DNA of 64,000 bases from Micavibrio sp. Lineage in GTDB: Bacteria > Pseudomonadota > Alphaproteobacteria > Micavibrionales > Micavibrionaceae. Location of the stretch: positions 62,001 through 126,000 of the forward strand of contig JAPJQV010000004.1 of the NCBI GenBank assembly GCA_030824965.1. The letters run 5' to 3'. Position numbers and translations under genes: made by a program. This document shows positions 16,976 through 24,937 of this stretch, piece after piece (within the stretch, counting starts at the first letter, position 1; each line of letters opens with the position of its first letter). The notes under the pieces were generated by a model, which saw nothing but the letters and a program-made list of their open reading frames with translations, did no database searches and was not told the DNA's origin.

Positions 16976-18292
16976 TTATGCAATTTTCTTTAATGGATAA
17001 TTATGATTTCGCCAGGCTAGAATACCACCACACAGGCTATAGGCTTTATAACCCCTACTTTGCAAATATGCAGAATATCGTCCTGTTTTTTCACCGACTG
17101 GGCAGACTAGCAAAATAGCACGATCCTTAGGAAAAGGATCGGCAGCGTCAATCATAGTTTCCAGTAATTCCCACGGGATATTGATCGCATCGGGAATGGT
17201 ATTCATTTTATATGCAAGATTGCCTCTTGTATCTATAATCAAGGGCTGATTTTTTGTTATCCAGTCCTGTGCGGCATCTATTGAAACGGCATGGCCGTCG
17301 TTTGCGGGAACCTTGTCGAAAGCTTTTAAACTTCCCGGTTTTATATTCTGACCAAATAATTGGGGCCGGCGTTCTTTAATGTAATCCATATACCATTCAA
17401 GACGGTCGCAAACGATAAAGACGGCCGTTTTGCGCTCGTTAAGTGTAGGGGCAACTTTCTGAAGGTAACGTAAGGTGCCAAGATAGCTTGCGCCGCTAGT
17501 CGGTCCGCAAAGAATACCCACCCGGTTTACAAGTTCCATCATTGCGTCAACAGACTCGCCCGAATCAACATAAACGAAATCCGCATAGTTATCCTTTGTA
17601 AAAAGACCGGACTCCCACATCTGATCTAGCGAACGGATACCGGGAATAAAATCGTTTTTGCTGGCACAAATGCCAACAGTATTTAAATCAGGACTTCCCT
17701 CTTCTCGAAGACGGCGCGCCGCACCAAGCGTAGAACCTGAAGTTCCCAGTCCGCCGAAGAAATAATCGACCCGACCAAGATCATCGGCGATTTCCTTGCC
17801 AGTGGTTGCATAGTGAACATCCGGATTTTTAGGATTAGTAAATTGCGAGGGGAAATAGGCCTTCAAAGGATCGTCTTTAACCGCTTTTTCAATTAAGTAT
17901 TGAGGATCGTTCGGATCGTTCGGATCAAAACATTCGCTGCCTCCTAAAACTTCTTCGATATCTGCACCGAGCAAACGGACGATTTCCTTCACCCCTTCAA
18001 CTTTTGCGAGATAAGTGATGAGCTTGGTTTTTACGCCATTCATACTGGCAAGAACCTGCAAGGCCTTCGCCGTATTACCTGAAGAATTCTCGTAAATCGC
18101 TTGACCTTTGGCTTTAATGTCCGCCAGATCATCTTTGATCAGTCCCCACGCCACGCGATCTTTGACTGAACCGAAGGGATTCATCATTTCAAGCTTGGCG
18201 TAAAGGTCTATATTCGGCAGGCCATGCACCTCTTCCGGAATTTTCAGAAGTGGCGTATTGCCGATCATATCGGTGATGCGTTCATAAATCAT
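16976..18292 (-). CDS. Cysteine synthase-like PLP enzyme fused to a rhodanese domain
   Basis: 438 residues. The first 330 or so are a fold-type II PLP enzyme: PLP lysine Lys44 (NPFGSVKDR), substrate loop ENSSGNTAKAL, phosphate loop GGLGTSGSTLGAA and a late GPTSGASYLG motif. A C-terminal rhodanese domain follows (about 345-438), with LIIDTRGN and an active loop LLVCPVGEKTGR that keeps the catalytic Cys. The enzyme probably makes a beta-substituted alanine, with the rhodanese handling sulfane sulfur. It overlaps the Y4yA-like gene by 4 nt as the last gene of a four-gene operon. Confidence 0.8.
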   Translation of the reverse strand: MIYERITDMIGNTPLLKIPEEVHGLPNIDLYAKLEMMNPFGSVKDRVAWGLIKDDLADIKAKGQAIYENSSGNTAKALQVLASMNGVKTKLITYLAKVEGVKEIVRLLGADIEEVLGGSECFDPNDPNDPQYLIEKAVKDDPLKAYFPSQFTNPKNPDVHYATTGKEIADDLGRVDYFFGGLGTSGSTLGAARRLREEGSPDLNTVGICASKNDFIPGIRSLDQMWESGLFTKDNYADFVYVDSGESVDAMMELVNRVGILCGPTSGASYLGTLRYLQKVAPTLNERKTAVFIVCDRLEWYMDYIKERRPQLFGQNIKPGSLKAFDKVPANDGHAVSIDAAQDWITKNQPLIIDTRGNLAYKMNTIPDAINIPWELLETMIDAADPFPKDRAILLVCPVGEKTGRYSAYLQSRGYKAYSLCGGILAWRNHNYPLKKIA

Positions 18293-19803
18293 GGGATTCT
18301 CAAGGCGATAGGGTTGTAAAGTTCATCCCGGAACCAGCGAAAACCGGCTTCAGTCTCTACGACAGCGACTTTTTCAGCAATACGCTGTTGTAAGACATGA
18401 GTTTCGGCAAAATCCATTTGATAAGCGGCGGTATTAATAAAGGCCACAACATCATTGGCTTCCGGTATGAAATCAGGAAAAGTTTTATGATATTGGATCA
18501 TATCGTGTGTGAGACATAGATTGCCGACATACATCAGCCCTTTTGTGGCAGGTTTTCTGTTTTCGTCACGATAAAGAATAACCGGGTCGGTCATTAATTT
18601 GAGCTGGGTTGAATTTAAATTTGTCCTGTTCATATCCAAAACCACCAACTGCTCACCCAGCATGGATGACTTGGCAAAATTTACCCGGGACAATGTAATA
18701 CCGCATTGATCCAGTAAGGCCCTTCCAGGCTCGATATAAAGCTCCATAAGGCTTTCAGATAAAATACGTGACAGCGATTGATCACCAAAAGCGGGAAGTT
18801 TCGCATCGATTACAGAAGCCAGGTCCTGTGGTCCGTCATCCTTATGATAATGCTCCATGAAGTTCGGCGCACCCTTTAGAATTCCGCTCTCACTATGAAA
18901 ACCTAACCCATTATCATTCCATGTAAGAGAAGCGCGGTTCCCCAGAACGGACGATTTAAGTTCTTCGATGTAAGCGTTCCACTCATCCTGACTTGCCGCA
19001 TATCGAATGCGATAGCCACCGCCTATATCCAACCCTTTGGGCGACAAGCCGCGTTCAATGGCCGCAAAAGTCAGCTCCAGACATTTTTCAATAGCAGGTG
19101 GTCGGCGAATATAATCCCCTGCGTTGAAATGGAAAGAGAAGCCCCAGAAATCCAGAACATCTTTATGCCGTACCAGATAATCAAGAATGCTTTGAGCTTC
19201 ATCAACCCTATTTCCGAAAGCGCTGTCTTGCGGAGTGAATTTAACTCTTTCTGGCTTAAAACCATCCAGACGAACAAGCACACGGATTTTATGCCCCTGC
19301 GGCAATAGCCCTGACATTGCTACCAGCTGCTGCAACTCATTCATGTTATCGACGTTTAGAAGAATGTCCTGCTGAACGCCTAGCGCGAGATAATCGATAT
19401 TCTTAGGTCCGGTGGCTTCTATTCTGGATGGATGAAACCCGCAATTCAAAGCCGTTTTCAATTCTCCTTCCGACGACACGTCAAGCCCTACTGAAGTGAG
19501 AGCGGCGCGTTTTTTCAGAGCCTGGGATTTATTAGGCTTGGAAGTATAAAATATACGTCCCTGCAACTGGCGGTCTTTATAAACCTTTTCAAAACTATCG
19601 ATAGTTTCAGCGATATGATCCGGGAAGATGATATTCAGGGGTGAGCCGATACCATCGACAAGAGAAAACACCAATTCTTTGTTATTTAAAAATCGCTCGA
19701 TAGCAGGATGAATAGCTGCTCTCACTTTGGGTCGGGTGCGATCGATGGAAGATAGGATTAAATCATCCGCCAAACATTTCGAATTCTGGACAACTGGTTT
19801 CAT
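18289..19803 (-). CDS. Y4yA-family PLP-dependent decarboxylase-like enzyme
   Basis: 504 residues of the fold-type III (DapDC/ODC-like) class. The PLP lysine is Lys89 in GRIFYTSKPNKSQA. The glycine loop is GLDIGGGYRIRY and the PLP phosphate-binding EPGR motif is in ELYIEPGRALLDQCG. The length and insertions match the Y4yA group, named after a gene of the Rhizobium NGR234 plasmid, rather than lysA itself. The likely reaction is decarboxylation of an amino-acid-like substrate, probably the product of the neighbouring cysteine synthase-like enzyme. It overlaps genes on both sides by 4 nt. Confidence 0.78.
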   Translation of the reverse strand: MKPVVQNSKCLADDLILSSIDRTRPKVRAAIHPAIERFLNNKELVFSLVDGIGSPLNIIFPDHIAETIDSFEKVYKDRQLQGRIFYTSKPNKSQALKKRAALTSVGLDVSSEGELKTALNCGFHPSRIEATGPKNIDYLALGVQQDILLNVDNMNELQQLVAMSGLLPQGHKIRVLVRLDGFKPERVKFTPQDSAFGNRVDEAQSILDYLVRHKDVLDFWGFSFHFNAGDYIRRPPAIEKCLELTFAAIERGLSPKGLDIGGGYRIRYAASQDEWNAYIEELKSSVLGNRASLTWNDNGLGFHSESGILKGAPNFMEHYHKDDGPQDLASVIDAKLPAFGDQSLSRILSESLMELYIEPGRALLDQCGITLSRVNFAKSSMLGEQLVVLDMNRTNLNSTQLKLMTDPVILYRDENRKPATKGLMYVGNLCLTHDMIQYHKTFPDFIPEANDVVAFINTAAYQMDFAETHVLQQRIAEKVAVVETEAGFRWFRDELYNPIALRIP

Positions 19804-20744
19804 GCCGCTTTTTCCCGGTCAAAATTATCGTCTATCTGCCCCATTACATCCCCATAAGCCAGCCGGACCCATTCCTTGCCATTCAGCTTTTCATGAAGAT
19901 CGTGCAGCATTTTAATGCGCCGGTTTTCATCAAGAACGGGATTGCGTGCCGCCTGCTCGATTCTTGCCATTACGGGTGCAAGTTCCGGAACATGCCTTGC
20001 CGCCTCGTTTCTCTGCCGGCCTTTTTTGAGTTGCGCCAGAACAGGGACAGAACCTAGCGGATCAGTACCCGTTTTTTGACGGATAAATTGCAGATCTTCT
20101 TCATCGGCAACTTTGTTGGCAACCAGATGAACAAGCGTTTCAATACCGGCTTCCTTGGCAAGGTTCTCATACAAAGCGCAAACTTCCGCCGACTCGGGCG
20201 TTGGCTCTGAAATCAGGACTATCGCATCGAACTGCAAATGCAGGGAATATGCAAAAGCATCTGTTCCCGCAACCATATCGCATACAAGATCAAAATCATT
20301 TGCTACCGTATGAGACAAGAGGTTTTCCGCAGCGAACAGATCGGAATGATAACAATGCTGCCCGATACCATCTTTGCTATACGTCCCAACGGTGATAAGG
20401 CGCGTATTTTGATCCACATCAGTGCTGCAAAAATTCAAAGCGCTATCATCATAATCCTTAATAAGATTTGATCCATGGCCTGGTGGTGTTGTCGGCAAAA
20501 ACTTGCCAATATCCGCAATACGTGGATTATTGCCCTTTAGATGTTCACGCAACCTGTCTGCGATCTTCGAATTTGCCAAGACTTTTTCTTTGGGGAATTC
20601 AACGCCTAACAACCCTGCCAGGTTCATATTCAAATCTGCATCTATTGCGAGAACGGAACGGCCCTGATTTTGAAGATGCCTGATAAAAAGAGCCGCAAGA
20701 GTGCTTTTACCCGACCCGCCCTTACCTACAAACGCAATTTTCAT
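19800..20744 (-). CDS. CooC/MinD-like P-loop ATPase
   Basis: 314 residues with the deviant Walker A motif GKGGSGKST (residues 7-15) and AIDADLNMNLAGLLG as switch I. A GIGQHCYHSDLFAAENLLSH stretch puts Cys131-Tyr-His133 where CooC nickel-insertion ATPases carry a CxC metal site, and VCDMVAGTDAF follows as Walker B. CooC-like proteins dimerise on ATP and deliver metal to enzymes such as CO dehydrogenase; none is seen here. Its start abuts the desulfurase stop and its stop overlaps the Y4yA gene. A role in maturing a metal or sulfur centre is inferred. Confidence 0.75.
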   Translation of the reverse strand: MKIAFVGKGGSGKSTLAALFIRHLQNQGRSVLAIDADLNMNLAGLLGVEFPKEKVLANSKIADRLREHLKGNNPRIADIGKFLPTTPPGHGSNLIKDYDDSALNFCSTDVDQNTRLITVGTYSKDGIGQHCYHSDLFAAENLLSHTVANDFDLVCDMVAGTDAFAYSLHLQFDAIVLISEPTPESAEVCALYENLAKEAGIETLVHLVANKVADEEDLQFIRQKTGTDPLGSVPVLAQLKKGRQRNEAARHVPELAPVMARIEQAARNPVLDENRRIKMLHDLHEKLNGKEWVRLAYGDVMGQIDDNFDREKAA

Positions 20745-21896
20745 CTATACGGCCTCCTTAAACTGCCTGATATTTTCTACCGCCGCATAGATAAGCTCTG
20801 CGGCTTCTTGTAAATCTCCCATGCTCGTCAAACTACCGAAGGACAGGCGAACAGCCTCTCGCGCAGCCTGCGTATCGGCGATGGCGTTTATAACATGAGA
20901 ATATTCTTCACCGTGGCTGGAACAGGCGGAGCCAACACCAAATGCCAGTTCAGGCAAAGCCATAACGAGTGTTTCGCTATCGATACCGGGAAAACGAAGA
21001 TTTAAGATTCCCGGCGCATTCCAGTCAGGATCGCTATGTCCATATATAACGGGCCTGAGTGGTTTAAGCTTATCGAGAAACGCTTCACGCATAACCTGAA
21101 GTTCCGCCCTGTTGTCCTTTATTGCGGCACAAGCTGCACCAAAACCAACGCAAAGTGCGGTTGGCAAAGTACCGGCGCGCAATCCGTTCTCCTGACCGCC
21201 GCCATATAGTATAGGGGACACTTTATTTTTTAGTTTCCAGTCAAAATACAATGCGCCAATGCCCTGCGGCCCTCCAGCCTTATGCGCAGAAAAGCTTGCC
21301 ATATCAATTTTCAGTTTTGTTACGTCGAATTCAATTTTTCCCAATGCCTGCGCCGCATCAACATGAAAGATAATTCCGCGTCCTTCAAGCATCATCGAAA
21401 TTTCTTTTATCGGTTGGATGGTCCCGGTCTCATTATTCACTGCCTGAACGGTAACCAGACCTGTTTCTGGCGTCAGGGCTTTTTCAACCGCACTTGCTTC
21501 CAGCATGGCGCATGATTTAACCGGTAGAAACGTTACCTGGAATCCTTTAAGTTTTTTAAGCGGCTCCAAAATACTTTTATGCTCTACCACGCTGGTAATA
21601 ATATGTGTTTTACCTTGAGATTTAAGATATTTTGCCAATCCTTTCACAGCAAAATTATTCGCCTCGGTCGCGCCGGACGTAAAAACTATTTCTTCAGATC
21701 TGCAATTTATCAGGCTTGCGATTTGATTGCGCGCTTCTTCTACCGCAAAAGATGCCCTACTTCCGAAAGAGTGATGTCTCGCTCCTGAATTACATGGCGT
21801 ATTCCACCAATGCGTCATGGCCGCCAAAGCCTCGCCGCTTAAGGGTGCCGTCGCTGCATGATCAAAATAAAACCGATCTTTCATCATAAAATACAC
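20745..21896 (-). CDS. Cysteine desulfurase-like protein (NifS/IscS family)
   Basis: About 380 residues; the start is uncertain (ATG 21896, 21887 or 21884; homology begins at RFYFDHAATAPLSG). PLP lysine is Lys206 in SFSAHKAGGPQG and the persulfide-forming Cys325 lies in FGVGSACSSHGEE. It removes sulfur from cysteine as an enzyme-bound persulfide. There is no iscU, iscR or suf gene nearby; instead it heads an operon with a CooC-like ATPase and two PLP enzymes, one carrying a rhodanese that could accept its sulfur. It is therefore probably a pathway-specific desulfurase rather than the housekeeping IscS. Confidence 0.85.
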   Translation of the reverse strand: MYFMMKDRFYFDHAATAPLSGEALAAMTHWWNTPCNSGARHHSFGSRASFAVEEARNQIASLINCRSEEIVFTSGATEANNFAVKGLAKYLKSQGKTHIITSVVEHKSILEPLKKLKGFQVTFLPVKSCAMLEASAVEKALTPETGLVTVQAVNNETGTIQPIKEISMMLEGRGIIFHVDAAQALGKIEFDVTKLKIDMASFSAHKAGGPQGIGALYFDWKLKNKVSPILYGGGQENGLRAGTLPTALCVGFGAACAAIKDNRAELQVMREAFLDKLKPLRPVIYGHSDPDWNAPGILNLRFPGIDSETLVMALPELAFGVGSACSSHGEEYSHVINAIADTQAAREAVRLSFGSLTSMGDLQEAAELIYAAVENIRQFKEAV

Positions 21897-21964
21897 ATAA
21901 ACGTACTTATACCGCCAATTGACAAAAGCCTATCCCTCGAGTTAAAACGCCGGCAACAGAAGAT

Positions 21965-21977
21965 GTTATAGTATAAC
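21965..21977. promoter_or_regulatory. Perfect 13-nt palindrome in a divergent promoter region
   Basis: GTTATA-G-TATAAC lies in the 121-nt gap between the desulfurase operon (minus) and the gene at 22018 (plus). The surrounding DNA is AT-rich, as promoters are. It may be an operator for either side; no protein can be assigned. Confidence 0.4.
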
Positions 21978-22017
21978 AAATTGTAAATAGTCAACCAAAT
22001 TAGGATAATTAAAGCCC

Positions 22018-22449
22018 ATGCAAAACCTGGCAAAATATTTCAATGTTCAGAATGCTAAAGGCAAAGCCCTTGCTTTTACTCTCGAGCATTCGCCTTGCTG
22101 CCTGCTTTCCGTTGCAGGATCTGCGCTTGGTATTCAGGTTTTGAACCATAATCCACATATCGAATTGGCTTTCGCGATAGGTGGCGCTGTCACCGGAGAA
22201 TATATAGGCCATCGTTTCTTTTGTGCCGGACACCACCGAAAAATTGGCCAAACCATAAAAAGCTATGGCATTGCCTTAGCCTTTGGCCTGGCGACATGGA
22301 GTATTCATCAGGAGGTCTTCCACGATCATGAACAAGGTGAGACTGCCCACCACCGCCACGATGCGCAGGAAGATATTTCATCCTTAAGATATAATCCTTT
22401 CCAAAATATTGACCGCTCCCATAAAGATCATCAACATGTTCTCGGCTAA
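22018..22449 (+). CDS. Small membrane protein with Cys pair and His-rich tail, unknown
   Basis: 143 residues. Two or three hydrophobic segments are seen (CCLLSVAGSALGIQVL, ELAFAIGGAVTGEYIG and IALAFGLATWS). Potential metal ligands are a CC pair (HSPCC, residues 24-28), a further Cys at FFCAGHH, and a His-rich tail (HQEVFHDHEQGETAHHRHDA). No family is recognised. The last 22 codons overlap the convergent MauE-like gene, and the ribosome site is weak, so the start is uncertain. The neighbouring genes suggest metal or redox handling. Confidence 0.5.
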   Translation: MQNLAKYFNVQNAKGKALAFTLEHSPCCLLSVAGSALGIQVLNHNPHIELAFAIGGAVTGEYIGHRFFCAGHHRKIGQTIKSYGIALAFGLATWSIHQEVFHDHEQGETAHHRHDAQEDISSLRYNPFQNIDRSHKDHQHVLG

Positions 22450-22911
22450 TGTTACTTTTCCGACAGGCAAGGCAAAGGATGCGCCTACGCAGCCGCATTG
22501 AACTTTGGCCCCAGACCTAATGACTTGACATACCCCTATGGTATTGATCGCAAATATAATGACCAGCGCAATATTTGTGAAAAACAAAAAATAGCCAGAC
22601 AAAAACAAAATTCCCAGACCGGCTTCGAGGAATGGATACAGGTAACTATAAAAGGCAAAATTTCTTGCGGCAGGATCATATTGCCGGAACATAGTGGCGA
22701 ATTTTTCCAAGGCCAGAAGCTTTAAGAATGCCAACAGGATCAAGGCAAATCCCATGAAGCCATCCATGAACGTCATGAAGCCACGTGACGACGCAACCAT
22801 GGCTAAAATTAAAGCCAGAATGCCTGTAATAACAACCGGTCGGTATAACTTCAGATTGTCTAAAAAAGTTGGCGGCTGAGTGGCTGTTTTTGACTGACAG
22901 CAATTGCTCAT
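22384..22911 (-). CDS. MauE/DoxX-like redox-associated membrane protein
   Basis: 175 residues with four predicted membrane helices (about 28-48, 52-72, 90-112 and 115-135). The MauE-type signature KVQCGCVGASFALPVGKVTL followed by AENMLMIFMGAVNI is clear. The N-terminus has MSNCCQSK, a CC pair on the cytoplasmic side. MauE relatives help form disulfides or mature periplasmic metalloproteins. It overlaps the upstream gene by 4 nt (ATGA) and is the last gene of a three- or four-gene operon. Confidence 0.75.
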   Translation of the reverse strand: MSNCCQSKTATQPPTFLDNLKLYRPVVITGILALILAMVASSRGFMTFMDGFMGFALILLAFLKLLALEKFATMFRQYDPAARNFAFYSYLYPFLEAGLGILFLSGYFLFFTNIALVIIFAINTIGVCQVIRSGAKVQCGCVGASFALPVGKVTLAENMLMIFMGAVNILERIIS

Positions 22912-23405
22912 TTTAACTCTCCCTTAGGTTGCGGCGGCACTGTCTGGCCGCATAAATTGTTCAAATATTTATCCAAAGGCATATTCATCGCTTTTGCATT
23001 TCCGATGATTGTCCGTTTCTGCTCTGCACTTTGGCGCTCAAACCATGCTTGCTGGCTGCTGCCATGCATTTGATGCTCATGGAGTTCATGGCTATAGCCA
23101 GGAACATGCATTGCCATCATACCTAATCCGGTAGCCGCAATCAGCGAACGTATCGACACTTTTTCAAATGCGGAAGCCAACTCTCCCCTGCGCTTTATCC
23201 AATGCTTATCGCCTTCATACCAACACCAAGCAGCCATCCCCATCATGGCCATATTCGTAACGGGATGCATAACGACTTTCATCGCTATTTCACTGTAATT
23301 CGCAGCCACATGGCCGCCGACCATAGCGGCAGCACACATAAATTGATGGACTAATCCATGCGATGCCGCAGCTACTGGGCTGCGGCCTTTGATCGCTATA
23401 TTCAT
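22908..23405 (-). CDS. His/Met-rich membrane protein of unknown function
   Basis: 165 residues. Hydrophobic segments near 20-38, 48-62 and 85-105 are strikingly rich in Met and His (HQFMCAAAMVGGHVAANY, MKVVMHPVTNMAMMGMAAW, GLGMMAMHVPGYSHELHEHQ). The tail carries a soluble helix and a Cys (LNNLCGQTVPP). Dense Met/His suggests copper or another soft metal. No family recognised. It sits 2 nt after the 23408-24109 gene and overlaps the MauE-like gene by 4 nt. Confidence 0.6.
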   Translation of the reverse strand: MNIAIKGRSPVAAASHGLVHQFMCAAAMVGGHVAANYSEIAMKVVMHPVTNMAMMGMAAWCWYEGDKHWIKRRGELASAFEKVSIRSLIAATGLGMMAMHVPGYSHELHEHQMHGSSQQAWFERQSAEQKRTIIGNAKAMNMPLDKYLNNLCGQTVPPQPKGELK

Positions 23406-23407
23406 GA

Positions 23408-24109
23408 TTACACGTTATCGAAGCTTTGAGCGGACTCACGGCGGCTACCGTGGCCGCACATGACACATCCTTGTGTTTCCAGCGAAGGTACATCAAGAGT
23501 TCTGGCTTCTTCAAAAATTTTTACCAGGGAATTTTCAAACATAACCTGAAGTTTATGCACTACGTCAGGCTGCGCCAGGAAATGTTCGGTCGCCATGCGG
23601 ATGGCTTCGAATTGAGGCTTATGTGCTTCATCGACAAGCTCTAAATCTCCGGTCGCCCAAGTTTTCGCCTCATCATCGTATCCCGAAAATAATTGCACGA
23701 CAGCCTCATCCATAAACGGCCCGGCTTTCGTAATATCGGCAGGCATTTTACCGCAATGCTTATACCCGTCCTTTGTAATGTTATCAGGAATGTTCAGGCC
23801 TTCCCGCGACAGATCGAAAGAAGCATCCGTTAAGTCCATTGCCGTTTTCATGAACTTAATATTTTCATCACGGTAAGACTGAACAGCCTCCAGCGATGTA
23901 TGCAAGCCTGATAGATTAAAAGCTTGAATAGCGGAATCCGTTGTCATGGCAGCAGGCTGAAATCCGTCACATCCATGCATCGAAGGCATATATTGTTCGA
24001 TGCGAAATTTGGCCATTGCCAAAAGCCCGACACAGAATTTTCCCGGATGAAATTCGCCGTTGTCGTTTGTGGCAATGTCGCGTGCCACGTCCTTATGAAA
24101 TTTGCACAT
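23408..24109 (-). CDS. Soluble Cys/His protein of unknown function with C-terminal CVMCGHG motif
   Basis: 233 residues without a signal peptide or membrane helix. The N-terminus is MCKFHKDVARDIA; Cys/His pairs occur at GKFCVG, MHGCDGF and KHCGKMP, and the C-terminus has CVMCGHGSRRES, a CxxC site followed by His. The middle is helical and acidic. No family is recognised. The spread of Cys and His suggests a metal-binding or redox protein acting with the Met/His-rich and MauE-like membrane proteins encoded directly downstream. Confidence 0.6.
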   Translation of the reverse strand: MCKFHKDVARDIATNDNGEFHPGKFCVGLLAMAKFRIEQYMPSMHGCDGFQPAAMTTDSAIQAFNLSGLHTSLEAVQSYRDENIKFMKTAMDLTDASFDLSREGLNIPDNITKDGYKHCGKMPADITKAGPFMDEAVVQLFSGYDDEAKTWATGDLELVDEAHKPQFEAIRMATEHFLAQPDVVHKLQVMFENSLVKIFEEARTLDVPSLETQGCVMCGHGSRRESAQSFDNV

Positions 24110-24148
24110 ATTGATAGCTCCTGTTTAAATGTAAAAAAAATTAATGTT

Positions 24149-24523
24149 TTACAGGAGAGCAGGCGGTCCTATCGCGGGAGGTTTAACCACCTTATCGGCT
24201 TCAATAAATTCCAGAGATACAGCAACAAAACCTGAATCGATATAACCTATACGATCTTGAAAAATCTGATACGGCTCTGGAGAGCTATAACTTGATAATC
24301 CGGCGTAGACACAAGGTATTTTGACATCCGTTTTCTCATGAGATGGCATCTCCTGACCGTGATCATCGATATAGATTGTTTTAACATCCAATCCCGAACA
24401 AATTACCAAAGCGGTTCCCTGTTCAGACGCATGGGCATTCGGCATAAATCCCGCAGGGATCAAAGCCTGTATAAAAAAGGTCAGCGCAACAATGGAATGG
24501 ATTAATGTTTTCACGGAAAGCAT
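24149..24523 (-). CDS. DUF2946-like secreted small protein
   Basis: 124 residues. The N-terminus is a signal peptide (HSIVALTFFIQALIPAGFMP) that carries the QALxPAGFMP motif typical of DUF2946-type proteins; these also keep a LVICSG strand, an HG..MP..-Cys stretch (DDHGQEMPSHEKTDVKIPC) and the closing PPAIGPPALL. All of these are present. DUF2946 genes often lie near copper or heme-type metal transport genes. It is 39 nt upstream of the 23408-24109 gene and probably leads that operon. Confidence 0.65.
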   Translation of the reverse strand: MLSVKTLIHSIVALTFFIQALIPAGFMPNAHASEQGTALVICSGLDVKTIYIDDHGQEMPSHEKTDVKIPCVYAGLSSYSSPEPYQIFQDRIGYIDSGFVAVSLEFIEADKVVKPPAIGPPALL

Positions 24524-24687
24524 ACTTAAAGGAACTGGATTTTATGTCAAGAACGCTCGAAGGCTTGTTTCTTTTTGAATGAAAACTGCAAAAGCTTAAT
24601 CGCAGAATGAATGAATGGATTTACTGTATTAAATTTGCCCCAAACAACTGTGGATCCAAAATATTTCAACCAAGTGTTTGATTTAAA

Positions 24688-24762
24688 TGGTGCCGGCTGA
24701 GAGGATTGAACTCCCGACCTTTCGATTACAAATCGACTGCACTACCGCTGTGCTAAGCCGGC
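24688..24762 (-). tRNA. tRNA-Thr (anticodon UGU)
   Basis: On the minus strand the acceptor stem GCCGGCT pairs with AGCCGGC, the D-arm GCAC/GTGC closes AGCGGTA, the anticodon loop TTTGTAA carries TGT, and the T-arm GGGAG/CTCTC closes TTCAATC. The 3' CCA is encoded (24688-24690). One weak point is a G-A mismatch at the base of the anticodon stem. It reads ACA (and near-cognate) threonine codons. Confidence 0.92.
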
Positions 24763-24937
24763 GAACCATGGCGCTTTCAAGGAAAGCGAGGGGCATAATA
24801 CTGATTTACTTTATAAAAGCAATATATTCGTATGAAGTTTTTCTATTATGTCGATTCTATCGTCGCTCTGGCATTTTATTTCGGTTTTCGCTATATTTCT
24901 CATAGAGTTAACTTAGAATTTCCTTCGGCGGACCTCG

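Noticed and set aside
24687..24905. 72-residue plus-strand frame beginning MVPAERIELPTFRLQI
   Set aside because: It is the antisense reading of the tRNA-Thr gene, a well-known false gene in databases.
24524..24937. Genomic island boundary at the tRNA-Thr gene
   Set aside because: No integrase and no second copy of the tRNA 3' end is visible in the window, so insertion at this tRNA is not supported.
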